From Pseudomonadota bacterium (GTDB lineage Bacteria > Pseudomonadota > Gammaproteobacteria > Steroidobacterales > Steroidobacteraceae), in assembly GCA_021850555.1 (NCBI GenBank), contig JAJZLX010000086.1:1-26394 (forward strand): 26,394 nt of DNA, given 5' to 3'. Under the pieces are notes generated by a model that was not told the DNA's origin, did not search any database, and was given only the letters and a program-made list of their open reading frames with translations. The position numbers and the translations under genes were made by a program. How positions within the stretch are numbered: the stretch's first letter is position 1; the number at the start of each line of letters is the position of its first letter. Positions 14,056 to 22,179 of this stretch are shown in pieces.

Positions 14056-17000
14056 ATGATCCAGCGCGGCACACGGCGCGCCCCGGCCTGGCTCATCATC
14101 GCCGTCGCCGTGCTCGTGCCCGCAAAGGCCGAATCCGCCGCCTCGGCGGCCCGGCTCCCCTCCGCTGCCCTGCCCATCCAGGTTCATGTGGATCCGGGCA
14201 TCGTTCGGATCCCCGTCACCGACGGCTCCGATGTTCGTTTTTCGCATGTTTCCCTGGCGCAGGGATTGTCGCAGAGCCGTGTAACCGGGATCGTACAGGA
14301 TGATCTGGGCTTTTTGTGGTTCGCGACGCAATACGGCCTCGATCGGTACGACGGCTATCGGTTCCGGGTTTATGTACATCATTCCGATGAGCCGCAATCC
14401 CTCTGTGGCGTCTATATCCATTCGCTGCTCAAGGATCGCTCCGGAAACATCTGGATCGGCTGCAATGACGCGCTGGACCGTTATGATCCGACCACCGACT
14501 CCTTCCAGCGCTTCCCGATCCTCGGGCGCAGCGGCTCCCCGGTGAGCGTTAAGCACATCAGCCAGGGCCGCAGCGGGATGCTGTGGCTGTCCACGATGCA
14601 GGGCCTGTACCGGTTCGATCCACGCACCGGCCGGACGCTGCTCTTTCGTCACGAGGCACACGACCCGCAGAGCCTGAGCAGCAACGACGTGGAGTTCGCG
14701 GCGGATGACCGCGAGGGACACTTGTGGGTGGCGACGAGCAAGGGGCTCGATGAATTCGACTGGAGGCACGACCGCGTACTGATTCACGTGCCTCTGCGCC
14801 AGGCGCGCGGGCTCGCCTTCTTCGAGGATAGCCGCGGGGTATTCTGGATCTACTATGCCTCCGGCAACGGTCTCGCCGTGCTCAACAGGCGCACCGATCG
14901 ACTGAGGCGCTATTCCTTTCTTCGCCGCATCCCTCCCGGCCATCCGCTCACGGGCGTGAGCTCCATGATCGAGGACAGCGCGGGAACGCTCTGGATCGGG
15001 ACCTTCTCCGATGGCCTTCTGAAGTATGACCGCCGCGACCATCGGTTCATCCGCTATCGACACAACCCCACCAGGCCCGACAGCATCACCGAGAATCGCA
15101 TCACCACGCTGTACGAGGACCGGGAAGGCTCCATCTGGGTCGGTCTCGGCGCGAGCCCGCCGTGCTTCTTCTCCCCGACCCCTCTGCCGTTCCGAAGCCT
15201 TCCGTTCGACGCCACCGACACCGAGAATCTGGGTGAGCGGCTCGTCAACGCGATCCTCGTCGACCACGACGGCGTGCTGTGGACCGGAACGACAGGCTTG
15301 CTCAACAGCTTTGATCCCCGCACCGGCCGCGACCGGCATTTCATCGTACCGGGTGAGGGCATCGCGAGCGATGTGCTGTCCATAGCCGAGCAGCCCAGCG
15401 GCACGCTGTGGGTGGGCACTTCCGGACAGGGCCTCGCGCGATTGAACGAGCACACCGGCCGCTTCGTGCTCTATCGCCATCGGCAAGGAGACCCGCGAAG
15501 TCTCAGCAGCAATACCGTACCGGCCCTCCTCATCGGGCAGCGCGGCCGGATCTGGCTCGGCACGCTCGATGGTCTCGATGAGCTGGACCGCTCCACCGGG
15601 CGCTTCCGGGTGTACCGGCCGGGCAGCCACCGCGCCACCGCGCAGTTCACCTCCCTCGCACAAGGCCGAAACGGCTCGCTCTGGATCGGCAGCCCGAGCT
15701 CGGGACTGCTGCATTTCAGCGTGCGGACACATCGCTTCAAGGTGTATTACCACCATCGAGGCCGCTCCGATACGCTCAGCAACGACCGGGTGAACGGCGT
15801 CATGGTCTCCAGATCCGGCGCGGTCTGGGTGTCCACACAGAACGGCTTGGACAGACTCAACCCGGGCACGGGACGCTTCACGGACTACTACGAGCGCAAC
15901 GGGCTTGCCGGCAACGCCGTGAGCTGCACGCTGCAGGACCGGTTGGGCGATATCTGGGCCGGCACCGCCGATGGACTCTCGCGACTCGATCCCTGGACCG
16001 GCCGGTTCCGCAACTACGGGGAGGGCGAGGGGCTGCCGGGCCCAGACCTCACCGGTTGGCATGCATGCTTTCGCGCTCCGGACGGGCAGATGTACTTCGG
16101 CGGATTCTCGGGCGCGGTCACGTTTCGACCCCGCCGCGTGAAAACGAGCAACCTCATTCCCCCGGTCGTGCTCACCCAGTTCGATCTGGACGGCGCGCCC
16201 GTCGCCCTTGGCCCGGGATCGCCCCTGCGCCGCTCGATCGACTACACGCGAAAAATCGTGCTGCCGCACAACGATGACAATTTCTCCTTCTCATTCGCGG
16301 CACTGAGCTTTCGCAACCCCCTCACCAACCGATATCGCTACCGGCTCCTGGGACTGCAGGGCGCCTGGCACGAAGCGGCGAGCGATCAGCGCACGGCGAG
16401 CTACACCACCCTGGGGCCCGGCAAGTACCGTTTCGAGGTCGAGGGGGCGACCCTGCGCAGCCGCTGGAGCCCCGTTACCGGCGTATCAATCGACATCCTG
16501 CGGCCATGGTGGCAGACATGGTGGTTCAAGCTGGCGGCCATCATCGCCTTGATAATCGGCAACGTGATGGCATACTTCCTGCACATCCGGCGCCTCGCCC
16601 ATCAGATGGAGATTCGCTTCGAAGAGCGGGTAGCGGAACGGGCGAGCATCGCACAGGACCTGCATGACTCTCTGCTGCAAGGTTTTCAGGGGCTGATGTT
16701 CAGTCTTCAAGCCGTTCGCAAGATGTTGCCTGATGACCCGCAACAGGCCGGCCGCGCGCTCGAGCGCGCGCTCGAGCGTGGCGATGAAAGCATCGCCGAG
16801 GCGCGCGATGCGGTTCGCAGCCTGCGCGCCCCAAAGAGCGACACCGACCTCATCGATGCGCTCAAGACGCTGGCCGGGGAGTTCGCCGCGGGCGATGAGA
16901 TCGGCGCACCGTCGTTTCGAGTCATCGCCGAAGGCAGGCCGCGCCCGATATCCCCGTGGGTGCGTGATGAGGTCTATCAGATCTCCCGCGAGGCTCTGCG

Positions 17001-17298
17001 CAACGCACACCGGCATGCGCAGGCCAAAAACCTCGAAGCGGAGATCATCTTCGGCGCCTCCGCGCTGACCGTTCGCGTGCGCGATGACGGCATCGGGCTC
17101 GACCGGGAAATCCTCGAGCGCGGTGTGCGCACCGGCCACTGGGGGCTGCCGGGCATGCGCGAGCGCGCCGCCCGCATCGGCGGCCGCCTGAGCCTGTGGA
17201 GCGAGATGAAAGCCGGCACCGAGATCGAGGTCACGATCCCCGCGGCCATCGCGTACCGCAAGACACATGAGCGCGCAAACAGACTCGATCAGGAGTGA
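14056..17298 (+). CDS. Periplasmic beta-propeller sensor histidine kinase
   Basis: A 1080-residue membrane kinase. A signal peptide (about 1-30) is followed by a long periplasmic part built of repeats of the two-component regulator propeller type, seen as recurring units such as GNIWIG, GLYRFDPRTGR, GTLWIGT and GLDELDRSTGR, from about 60 to 690. A Y_Y_Y-type domain (about 705-815, FSFAALSFRNP, YRYRLLG) comes next, then one transmembrane helix at about 822-845. The cytoplasmic kinase has a HisKA_3 dimerisation helix with phospho-accepting His870 in QDLHDSLLQGFQG, the N-box Asn983 in EALRNAHRHA, and the ATP-lid motifs DDGIGLD (1010-1016) and GHWGLPGMRERA (from 1027). It lacks a receiver domain, unlike hybrid propeller kinases. 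Its partner is the adjacent LuxR-type regulator. The sensed ligand is unknown. Confidence 0.95.
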   Translation: MIQRGTRRAPAWLIIAVAVLVPAKAESAASAARLPSAALPIQVHVDPGIVRIPVTDGSDVRFSHVSLAQGLSQSRVTGIVQDDLGFLWFATQYGLDRYDGYRFRVYVHHSDEPQSLCGVYIHSLLKDRSGNIWIGCNDALDRYDPTTDSFQRFPILGRSGSPVSVKHISQGRSGMLWLSTMQGLYRFDPRTGRTLLFRHEAHDPQSLSSNDVEFAADDREGHLWVATSKGLDEFDWRHDRVLIHVPLRQARGLAFFEDSRGVFWIYYASGNGLAVLNRRTDRLRRYSFLRRIPPGHPLTGVSSMIEDSAGTLWIGTFSDGLLKYDRRDHRFIRYRHNPTRPDSITENRITTLYEDREGSIWVGLGASPPCFFSPTPLPFRSLPFDATDTENLGERLVNAILVDHDGVLWTGTTGLLNSFDPRTGRDRHFIVPGEGIASDVLSIAEQPSGTLWVGTSGQGLARLNEHTGRFVLYRHRQGDPRSLSSNTVPALLIGQRGRIWLGTLDGLDELDRSTGRFRVYRPGSHRATAQFTSLAQGRNGSLWIGSPSSGLLHFSVRTHRFKVYYHHRGRSDTLSNDRVNGVMVSRSGAVWVSTQNGLDRLNPGTGRFTDYYERNGLAGNAVSCTLQDRLGDIWAGTADGLSRLDPWTGRFRNYGEGEGLPGPDLTGWHACFRAPDGQMYFGGFSGAVTFRPRRVKTSNLIPPVVLTQFDLDGAPVALGPGSPLRRSIDYTRKIVLPHNDDNFSFSFAALSFRNPLTNRYRYRLLGLQGAWHEAASDQRTASYTTLGPGKYRFEVEGATLRSRWSPVTGVSIDILRPWWQTWWFKLAAIIALIIGNVMAYFLHIRRLAHQMEIRFEERVAERASIAQDLHDSLLQGFQGLMFSLQAVRKMLPDDPQQAGRALERALERGDESIAEARDAVRSLRAPKSDTDLIDALKTLAGEFAAGDEIGAPSFRVIAEGRPRPISPWVRDEVYQISREALRNAHRHAQAKNLEAEIIFGASALTVRVRDDGIGLDREILERGVRTGHWGLPGMRERAARIGGRLSLWSEMKAGTEIEVTIPAAIAYRKTHERANRLDQE

Positions 17299-17301
17299 AT
17301 C

Positions 17302-17940
17302 ATGCAGCCTCGGGCAACGCGTACGCCGATCCGGGTCCTCGCCGTGGACGACCATCCGCTCATCCGCGAAGGCATCGCCGCATTGATCACCGGCCAGCCG
17401 GACATGCGGCTCGTCGCCGAGGCGGCCAGCGCCTCACAGGCGATCGAGAGATTCCGCGAGCTGCGCCCCGACATCACCTTGATGGACCTGCAGCTGCCCG
17501 ACATGAGCGGGATCGATGCGATCGCCGCCATCCGTCTCGAATGTCCCACCGCGCGCATCATTGTGCTGACGACCTACGGCGGAGATTCGCTGGCCGAGCG
17601 CGCGCTCAAGGCCGGCGCCCGGGCATACCTTCTCAAGGGGTCGGTCCGGCGGGATCTCCTCGATATCATCCGCAGCGTCCACGAGGGCGCGACGAGGATT
17701 CAGCCCGAGGTCGCCGCGGACCTCGCCTGTCACCTGGGAGACGAGGCGCTCTCGCCGCGGGAACTCGAGGTGCTTTCCCTCATCGCGGAAGGCAAATCCA
17801 ACAAAGTGATCGCGGCCCGGCTGTCGATCACCGAGGAAACCACCAAGGGACACGTAAAGAACATTTTCGCGAAGCTGCATGCGACGGATCGCACGCACGC
17901 CGTCATGCTCGCACTGCAGCGCGGCATCCTGCAGATCTGA
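17302..17940 (+). CDS. NarL/LuxR-type response regulator
   Basis: A 212-residue response regulator. The receiver domain carries the acidic pair Asp16-Asp17, phospho-acceptor Asp62 in LMDLQLPDMSG, Thr90/Thr91, and Lys112 in YLLKGS. The LuxR-type DNA-binding domain occupies about 148-205 (LSPRELEVLSLIAEGKSNKVIAARL, given here as LSPRELEVLSLIAEG then NKVIAARLSI, and TKGHVKNIFAKLHATDRT). It starts three bases after the kinase stop, and its ribosome site AGGAG lies inside the kinase's last codons, so the two are co-translated partners. All phosphorylation residues are intact. Targets are unknown; the DoxX-like gene next downstream is one candidate. Confidence 0.95.
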   Translation: MQPRATRTPIRVLAVDDHPLIREGIAALITGQPDMRLVAEAASASQAIERFRELRPDITLMDLQLPDMSGIDAIAAIRLECPTARIIVLTTYGGDSLAERALKAGARAYLLKGSVRRDLLDIIRSVHEGATRIQPEVAADLACHLGDEALSPRELEVLSLIAEGKSNKVIAARLSITEETTKGHVKNIFAKLHATDRTHAVMLALQRGILQI

Positions 17941-17962
17941 CACCCCCAGAAAGAGGGGTTGT
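17940..17962 (+). terminator. Weak hairpin after the response regulator
   Basis: ACA-CCCC pairs with GGGG-t-TGT around a seven- to eight-base A/G-rich loop directly after the stop codon. No T-run follows, so it may attenuate but is unlikely to be a full intrinsic terminator. Confidence 0.28.
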
Positions 17963-18021
17963 GCGGCGACACGTTCAGGGCTGCGGGCGGGGCGGGTCAG
18001 GCTTTAACCTGCCGTGGACTC

Positions 18022-18387
18022 ATGCAGCGTCTTTTCTCAACGTTCCCGAACTCGGCGCCCGGCGGCGGACTGCTCCTGCTTAGACTGACCGTCGCAATCC
18101 CGCTGCTCCTTCACGGCGACACCTGGGGCTTAAATGGCGGCAGCGCGGCTGAAGCCGCATTGCGCGCACTGGCGGCGGCCTGCGGCATGCTGCTGCTCCT
18201 CGGCGCATGGACTCCGGTGGCCGGCATCGTCGCGATCATGATGGAGGCGGCGCTGGTATTGCGCGCGGTGGGTCCGGCGGCCCTGCACATCACGCGCGCC
18301 GCGATCTGCGCGGCCCTTCTGCTCCTCGGCCCCGGGGCATGGTCGGTCGATGCGCGCCGCTTCGGCCGCAAACGGATCGACGTCTAG
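18022..18387 (+). CDS. DoxX-like small membrane protein
   Basis: A 121-residue protein with four hydrophobic helices (about 15-32, 44-62, 65-83, 88-104) and a basic tail, DARRFGRKR, placed like the cytoplasmic end of DoxX-family proteins. The GLLLLRLTVAIPLLLHG block of helix 1 and the LGAWTPVAGIVA block are typical. DoxX proteins are inner-membrane proteins linked in some species to oxidative stress or thiol metabolism; the role here is unknown. The frame is open upstream to 17959, but the protein-like part begins at the ATG at 18022; its ribosome site is weak. It follows the response regulator by 81 bases on the same strand. Confidence 0.72.
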   Translation: MQRLFSTFPNSAPGGGLLLLRLTVAIPLLLHGDTWGLNGGSAAEAALRALAAACGMLLLLGAWTPVAGIVAIMMEAALVLRAVGPAALHITRAAICAALLLLGPGAWSVDARRFGRKRIDV

Positions 18388-18566
18388 CTTGTGGCGGTGC
18401 CGCGCCTCGGCCCAATCCACACGCTCGCCCTCCGCGCTCACGAGCGCCTCGGGCCTGGCGATGCCGGCAGTGATCGCACCAGAGGCCATCTCGCGGCTGT
18501 TTCCGCTCCAGGCTCCGGTGCGGCGCTCGGCCGCGCCACCCGCCCCCGATCCGCCCCCCCCGTCGA

Positions 18567-19007
18567 TCATGAGATGCGCCGCTCGCCCACTCCGAACGAG
18601 CGGTTCCAGGCGATCGTGGCCAGGATGGACTCCGTCAGGCCGCGCAATTCCTCCTCCGTGAACCATTCGCGCACGATGCGGAATATGTTGTCCGGCACCG
18701 ATGCCGGCACCCGCACCAGCGCCTCGGCCCAGGAGAATGCCGCGCGCTCGCGATCCGTATAGACCCGGCTCTCCTGCCACCGGCTGAGGATGCGCACGCG
18801 CTCCCACCTCTCCCCGCGCAGCAGCGCCCGCCGCCGGTACCGGGCCACGCCATTCGCACAGGGAAGAAGCTGTGATACCAGCAGCTTCACGAGCTCGAGC
18901 AGCGCCGGCTCGAGCGCACCCGCTCCGACAAACTGTTGGAAAGACATCGGCTCGGACATCGCCTTGGACGGATCCAAATCCGAATCGATGAGCTCAGGCG
19001 CGTTCAT
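18567..19007 (-). CDS. AhpD-like (CMD) protein with degenerate active site
   Basis: A 146-residue carboxymuconolactone decarboxylase / AhpD-fold protein, recognisable from YTDRERAAFSWAEAL (83-97) and the terminal FTEEELRGLTESILATIAWNR pattern (given as FTEEELRGL and IAWNR). Peroxidase-type members carry Cys-x2-Cys-x3-His at the helix start. Here the matching block is PCANGVARYRRRA: only Cys50 remains, Gly53 replaces the second Cys and Tyr57 the His. It is therefore unlikely to be a normal AhpD peroxidase. The ATG at 19007 has GAGG seven bases upstream, better than the ATG at 19019. It lies 179 bases downstream of an SDR gene on the same strand and is probably co-transcribed. Confidence 0.85.
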   Translation of the reverse strand: MNAPELIDSDLDPSKAMSEPMSFQQFVGAGALEPALLELVKLLVSQLLPCANGVARYRRRALLRGERWERVRILSRWQESRVYTDRERAAFSWAEALVRVPASVPDNIFRIVREWFTEEELRGLTESILATIAWNRSFGVGERRIS

Positions 19008-19186
19008 GACAGACCTCATGAGCTGGACGGTCCTGTTCGGGACTGTTAAGGGCCTGCATGCTCGCCCCCGCGGCGGGCAATCGGATTGCGCGAACGACCG
19101 TGCGCTTGAACAATCGACCGGAGCCCGCCCTTCCCCTAACCCGGGGCGCCGCCGCAGGTCGCGCCCGGATCGAGGCCGGGCCGCTC

Positions 19187-19942
19187 TCAGACCTGCGCCT
19201 GTCCTCCGTCGGCGAACAATTCGATGCCCGCGACGAACGAGGAATCCTCGCAGGCGAGAAACACCGCCACCCGGCCGATCTCATCGGGATCACCGACGCG
19301 GCCGAGCGGCACCTGCGCACCGAACTGCTTGAGAAAGGCTGCCTGCGCGGCCGGATCCGGGCCGACCAGCCCGATGAGACCCGGTGTCCTGACAGGCCCG
19401 GGACTGAGGACGTTCACACGTATGCCGCGATCTCTCAGCTCCAGAGTCCAGGTCCGGGCGAAGCTGCGGACCGCCGCCTTGCTCGCCGCATAAACAGTCA
19501 TGTTCGCCGTCCCTCTGATGCTCGTATTCGATCCGGTCAGTATCACCGCGGCGCCATCGACGAGAAGCGGCAGCGCCTTCTGCACCGTGAACAGCACGCC
19601 TTTCACGTTGCGCCCGAACGTGTCCTCGAACGATGCCTCGGTGATGGCGCCGAGCGGCTGGAATTCCCCTCCACCGGCATTGGCGACCAGCACATCGATG
19701 CGGCCGGCCTCGGCATTCACCCGATCAAACAGGCGGTCGAGATCCGCAAGATCGCCGGAATCGGCGCGCACGGGGACGGCGGCGGCGCCGATGTCCGCCG
19801 CGGCCGCCTCGAGCTTCGCCCGCTCGCGACCCGTGATGAACACGCGCGCGCCCTCGCGGGCGAACCGCTTTGCAATGCCGAGGCCGATGCCGCTGGTGCC
19901 GCCGGTGATCACGGCGACCTTGTCTTGAAGCTTTTCGGCCAT
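19187..19942 (-). CDS. SDR-family oxidoreductase 1
   Basis: A 251-residue classical short-chain dehydrogenase/reductase. It has the cofactor motif TGGTSGIG (13-20), NAG at 88-90, catalytic Ser138, Tyr151 and Lys155 (YAASK), and the SPGPVRTPG segment after the active site. It ends AGIELFADGGQAQV, the usual last strand. FITGRER at the end of the second beta strand, with a basic residue following, suggests NADP(H). The substrate is unknown. GAGGA lies about nine bases before the ATG at 19942; the much longer open frame reaching 20134 is rejected. It heads a likely two-gene transcript with the degenerate AhpD-like gene and is divergent from the GlcG-like gene. Confidence 0.92.
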   Translation of the reverse strand: MAEKLQDKVAVITGGTSGIGLGIAKRFAREGARVFITGRERAKLEAAAADIGAAAVPVRADSGDLADLDRLFDRVNAEAGRIDVLVANAGGGEFQPLGAITEASFEDTFGRNVKGVLFTVQKALPLLVDGAAVILTGSNTSIRGTANMTVYAASKAAVRSFARTWTLELRDRGIRVNVLSPGPVRTPGLIGLVGPDPAAQAAFLKQFGAQVPLGRVGDPDEIGRVAVFLACEDSSFVAGIELFADGGQAQV

Positions 19943-20232
19943 GGCAGCTGTCCTCGGGTGCTCGGGGGGTCTCAACGCGCGGCAGTCCGCCTCGCGAGGG
20001 CACCGCCGCGCATCCGAGTCTGCCACGGGCGGCGCCGGTTTCATTGTACGGACCGCCTGTCGGCTGCGGGCGCACCGGGCGGCGCGTGCGCACGGCGCTC
20101 GATGCCGCGCGCGAGCGGCGGTCTTTCGCCTCAATCCGGCAAGTCACGCACGGATGTTCAATCCGTCGCGCTCGCGCGCGCCTACTCTCCCGGCGCACGG
20201 CAGCATTGCCGCACCCTCCGCAGGAGTTGCGC

Positions 20233-20631
20233 ATGATCACCCTAGATGAGGCGCGGCGGATCATCGCCGCCGCCGAGCAGAAGGCGAAGGAGCTTCGCCA
20301 GCCCATGAACATCGCGGTCGCCGACGCCGGCGGACACCTGATCGCCCACGTGCGCATGGACGGCGCATGGATTGGCAGCATCGACATCTCGATCAAGAAG
20401 GCATTCACGTCCCGGGCGTTCGACATCAGCACCCGAGACCTCGCGAGACTCGCCCAACCGGGCGCGGATTTCTTCGGCATTCACGCCTCGAATGACGGCG
20501 CCGTGATGATCTTCGCCGGCGGCATACCGCTCAGGAGGCAGGGCAAGGTGATCGGCGCCATCGGTGTGAGCGGCGGATCGGGCGAGCAGGACCAGGCCGT
20601 CGCCGAGGCCGGTGCCGGCACATTCAGCTGA
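20233..20631 (+). CDS. GlcG/HbpS-like heme-binding family protein
   Basis: A 132-residue single-domain protein of the GlcG/HbpS family (also called heme-degrading or DUF336). Visible blocks are LDEARRIIAAAEQKAKEL, MNIAVADAGGHLIAHVRMDGA (shown here as IAVADAGGHLIAHVRMDG), a long middle with KKAFTSRAF, and the C-terminal GGIPLRRQGKVIGAIGVSGG signature. Members bind heme or small cofactors, and some sense redox stress with partner kinases; the job is unproven for most. GGAG is eight bases before the ATG. It is 22 bases ahead of the formaldehyde dehydrogenase gene on the same strand, so the two are almost certainly one transcript. Confidence 0.9.
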   Translation: MITLDEARRIIAAAEQKAKELRQPMNIAVADAGGHLIAHVRMDGAWIGSIDISIKKAFTSRAFDISTRDLARLAQPGADFFGIHASNDGAVMIFAGGIPLRRQGKVIGAIGVSGGSGEQDQAVAEAGAGTFS

Positions 20632-20653
20632 ACGACACGAGGATTATCGCAAT

Positions 20654-21838
20654 ATGGCAAGCAACAGAGGCGTCGTGTATATCGGTCCCGGCAAGGTGGA
20701 GGTGCGCAGCATCGACTTCCCCAGACTGGTCGATCCGCGCGGGAAGCGCTGTGATCACGGTGTGATCCTCAAGGTGATCACCACCAACATATGCGGAAGC
20801 GACCAGCACATGGTACGCGGGCGAACGACCGCCCCGCCCGGACTCGTGCTCGGGCACGAGATCACCGGCGAAGTGGTCGAAGCGGGTCGTGACGTGCAGT
20901 TCATTTCCGTCGGAGACCTCGTATCGGTCCCCTTCAACGTCGCTTGCGGTCGCTGCAGGACGTGCAAGGAGGGCGCAACCGGGGTTTGCCTCACCGTCAA
21001 CCCGGAGCGTGCGGGCGGCGCTTACGGCTATGTGGATATGGGCGGATGGGTCGGGGGGCAGGCCGAGTACGTCATGGTGCCGTACGCGGATTTCAATCTG
21101 CTGCGCTTCCCGGACAAGTCGCAGGCCCTGGAGAAGATCCTCGACCTCACCTGTCTCACGGACATCCTGCCGACCGGCTATCACGGTTGTGTTTCCGCCG
21201 GCGTCACCACCGGCTCGACCGTTCTCGTGTCAGGAGCCGGCCCTGTCGGGCTCGCGGCGGCGGCGTCCGCCCTGCTCCTCGGCGCGGCGGTGGTCATCGT
21301 GGCCGATTTCAGCGCCGAGCGCCTCGCCCAGGCGCGCTCATTCGGCTGCGAGACGATCAACCTGACGGACGGCGGTGCCATCACCGAGCGGCTCGAGGAA
21401 ATTCTCCGCGTACCCGAGGTCGACTGCGCGGTGGACTGCGTCGGTTTCGAGGCGAAAGCTCACGGCGGCGCCGAGCAGCCTGCCGTCGTTCTCAATCAAT
21501 TGATGCAGGTGACCCGCGCCGCGGGAGCGATCGGCATACCGGGCCTGTACGTGACGGATGATCCGGGCGCCAAGGACCCCGCCGCCCGCAGCGGCAGCCT
21601 CGGCCTGCGCTTCGGTCTCGGCTGGGCCAAGTCGCTCTCGTTCGTCACGGGACAGACGCCGGTCATGAAATACAACCGGGGCCTGATGATGGCGGTCCTT
21701 CACGAGCGCATTCAGATCGCCAAGGCGGTCAATGTGACCGTGATTCCTCTGGAGAAGGCTCCACAAGGCTACGCCGACTTCGATCGCGGCGTCGCGCGCA
21801 AATTCGTCATAGATCCGCACGGGACGCTCGGCTCATAG
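20654..21838 (+). CDS. fdhA: Glutathione-independent formaldehyde dehydrogenase
   Basis: A 394-residue zinc medium-chain dehydrogenase very close in pattern to Pseudomonas putida formaldehyde dehydrogenase, which oxidises formaldehyde to formate with NAD+ and without glutathione. Catalytic zinc ligands: Cys47 in TNICGSDQHMVRGR, His68 in LGHEI, Asp171 in LTDILPTGYHG. Structural zinc cysteines: Cys98, Cys101, Cys104 and Cys112. NAD+ fold: GAGPVG at 195-200. The block RFGLGWAKSLSF and the end KFVIDPHGT are family hallmarks. GAGG stands 11 bases before the ATG at 20654, and the upstream in-frame ATG at 20612 would overlap the GlcG-like gene. All key residues are intact, so activity is expected. 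Confidence 0.95.
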   Translation: MASNRGVVYIGPGKVEVRSIDFPRLVDPRGKRCDHGVILKVITTNICGSDQHMVRGRTTAPPGLVLGHEITGEVVEAGRDVQFISVGDLVSVPFNVACGRCRTCKEGATGVCLTVNPERAGGAYGYVDMGGWVGGQAEYVMVPYADFNLLRFPDKSQALEKILDLTCLTDILPTGYHGCVSAGVTTGSTVLVSGAGPVGLAAAASALLLGAAVVIVADFSAERLAQARSFGCETINLTDGGAITERLEEILRVPEVDCAVDCVGFEAKAHGGAEQPAVVLNQLMQVTRAAGAIGIPGLYVTDDPGAKDPAARSGSLGLRFGLGWAKSLSFVTGQTPVMKYNRGLMMAVLHERIQIAKAVNVTVIPLEKAPQGYADFDRGVARKFVIDPHGTLGS

Positions 21839-22179
21839 CCGCCGGCGCCGTGCCCGGGACAGGCCGCAAGGACCACGATCGCCCGTGAAGGACATCTGAA
21901 ATGACCCGCCGGCACCGCGCGTTGCGCCGCGAGGCCACCGCGACGGCCGCGTGCGGATGGCGGATCAAGCCCGCCGGCGGCTTCTGGAGAATGCCGCCGC
22001 GGGCGGCGGCGAGGAATCCGGACAGCTCGATGAAGACATTGGTGCGTCGCACGGAAGATTTCCGGATAAGGCTTTCGGAGAATTCCCTTTCGCTCGACAG
22101 CGCATACAATGACGACTCACCTTCACTGAACGAGGCGAGCGTCTGCGCCGTGCGCCAGGCTCTGCCCGGGAGACACACC
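21839..22179. other. Noncoding gap before the aldo/keto reductase
   Basis: A 341-base stretch between fdhA and the next gene on the same strand. The aldo/keto reductase frame stays open upstream to 21901, but that part is Arg/Ala-rich, has no family match and is separated from the true start by a good ribosome site. A TACAAT at 22105-22110 is a good -10 match about 75 bases before the start codon; no clear -35 box accompanies it. It may give the reductase its own promoter. Confidence 0.45.
22105..22110 (+). promoter_or_regulatory. Possible -10 box for the aldo/keto reductase
   Basis: TACAAT is one base from the sigma-70 -10 consensus and lies in a less GC-rich patch. The expected -35 position reads ATTCCC, a poor match, so this is a weak call. 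Confidence 0.25.

Noticed and set aside
13972..16269. 765-codon open frame on the minus strand
   Set aside because: It lies antisense to the propeller kinase, whose domains are unmistakable. The translation has no family features; long antisense frames are usual at this GC content.
19058..20236. 392-codon open frame on the plus strand
   Set aside because: Antisense to SDR 1, and the translation has no family pattern.
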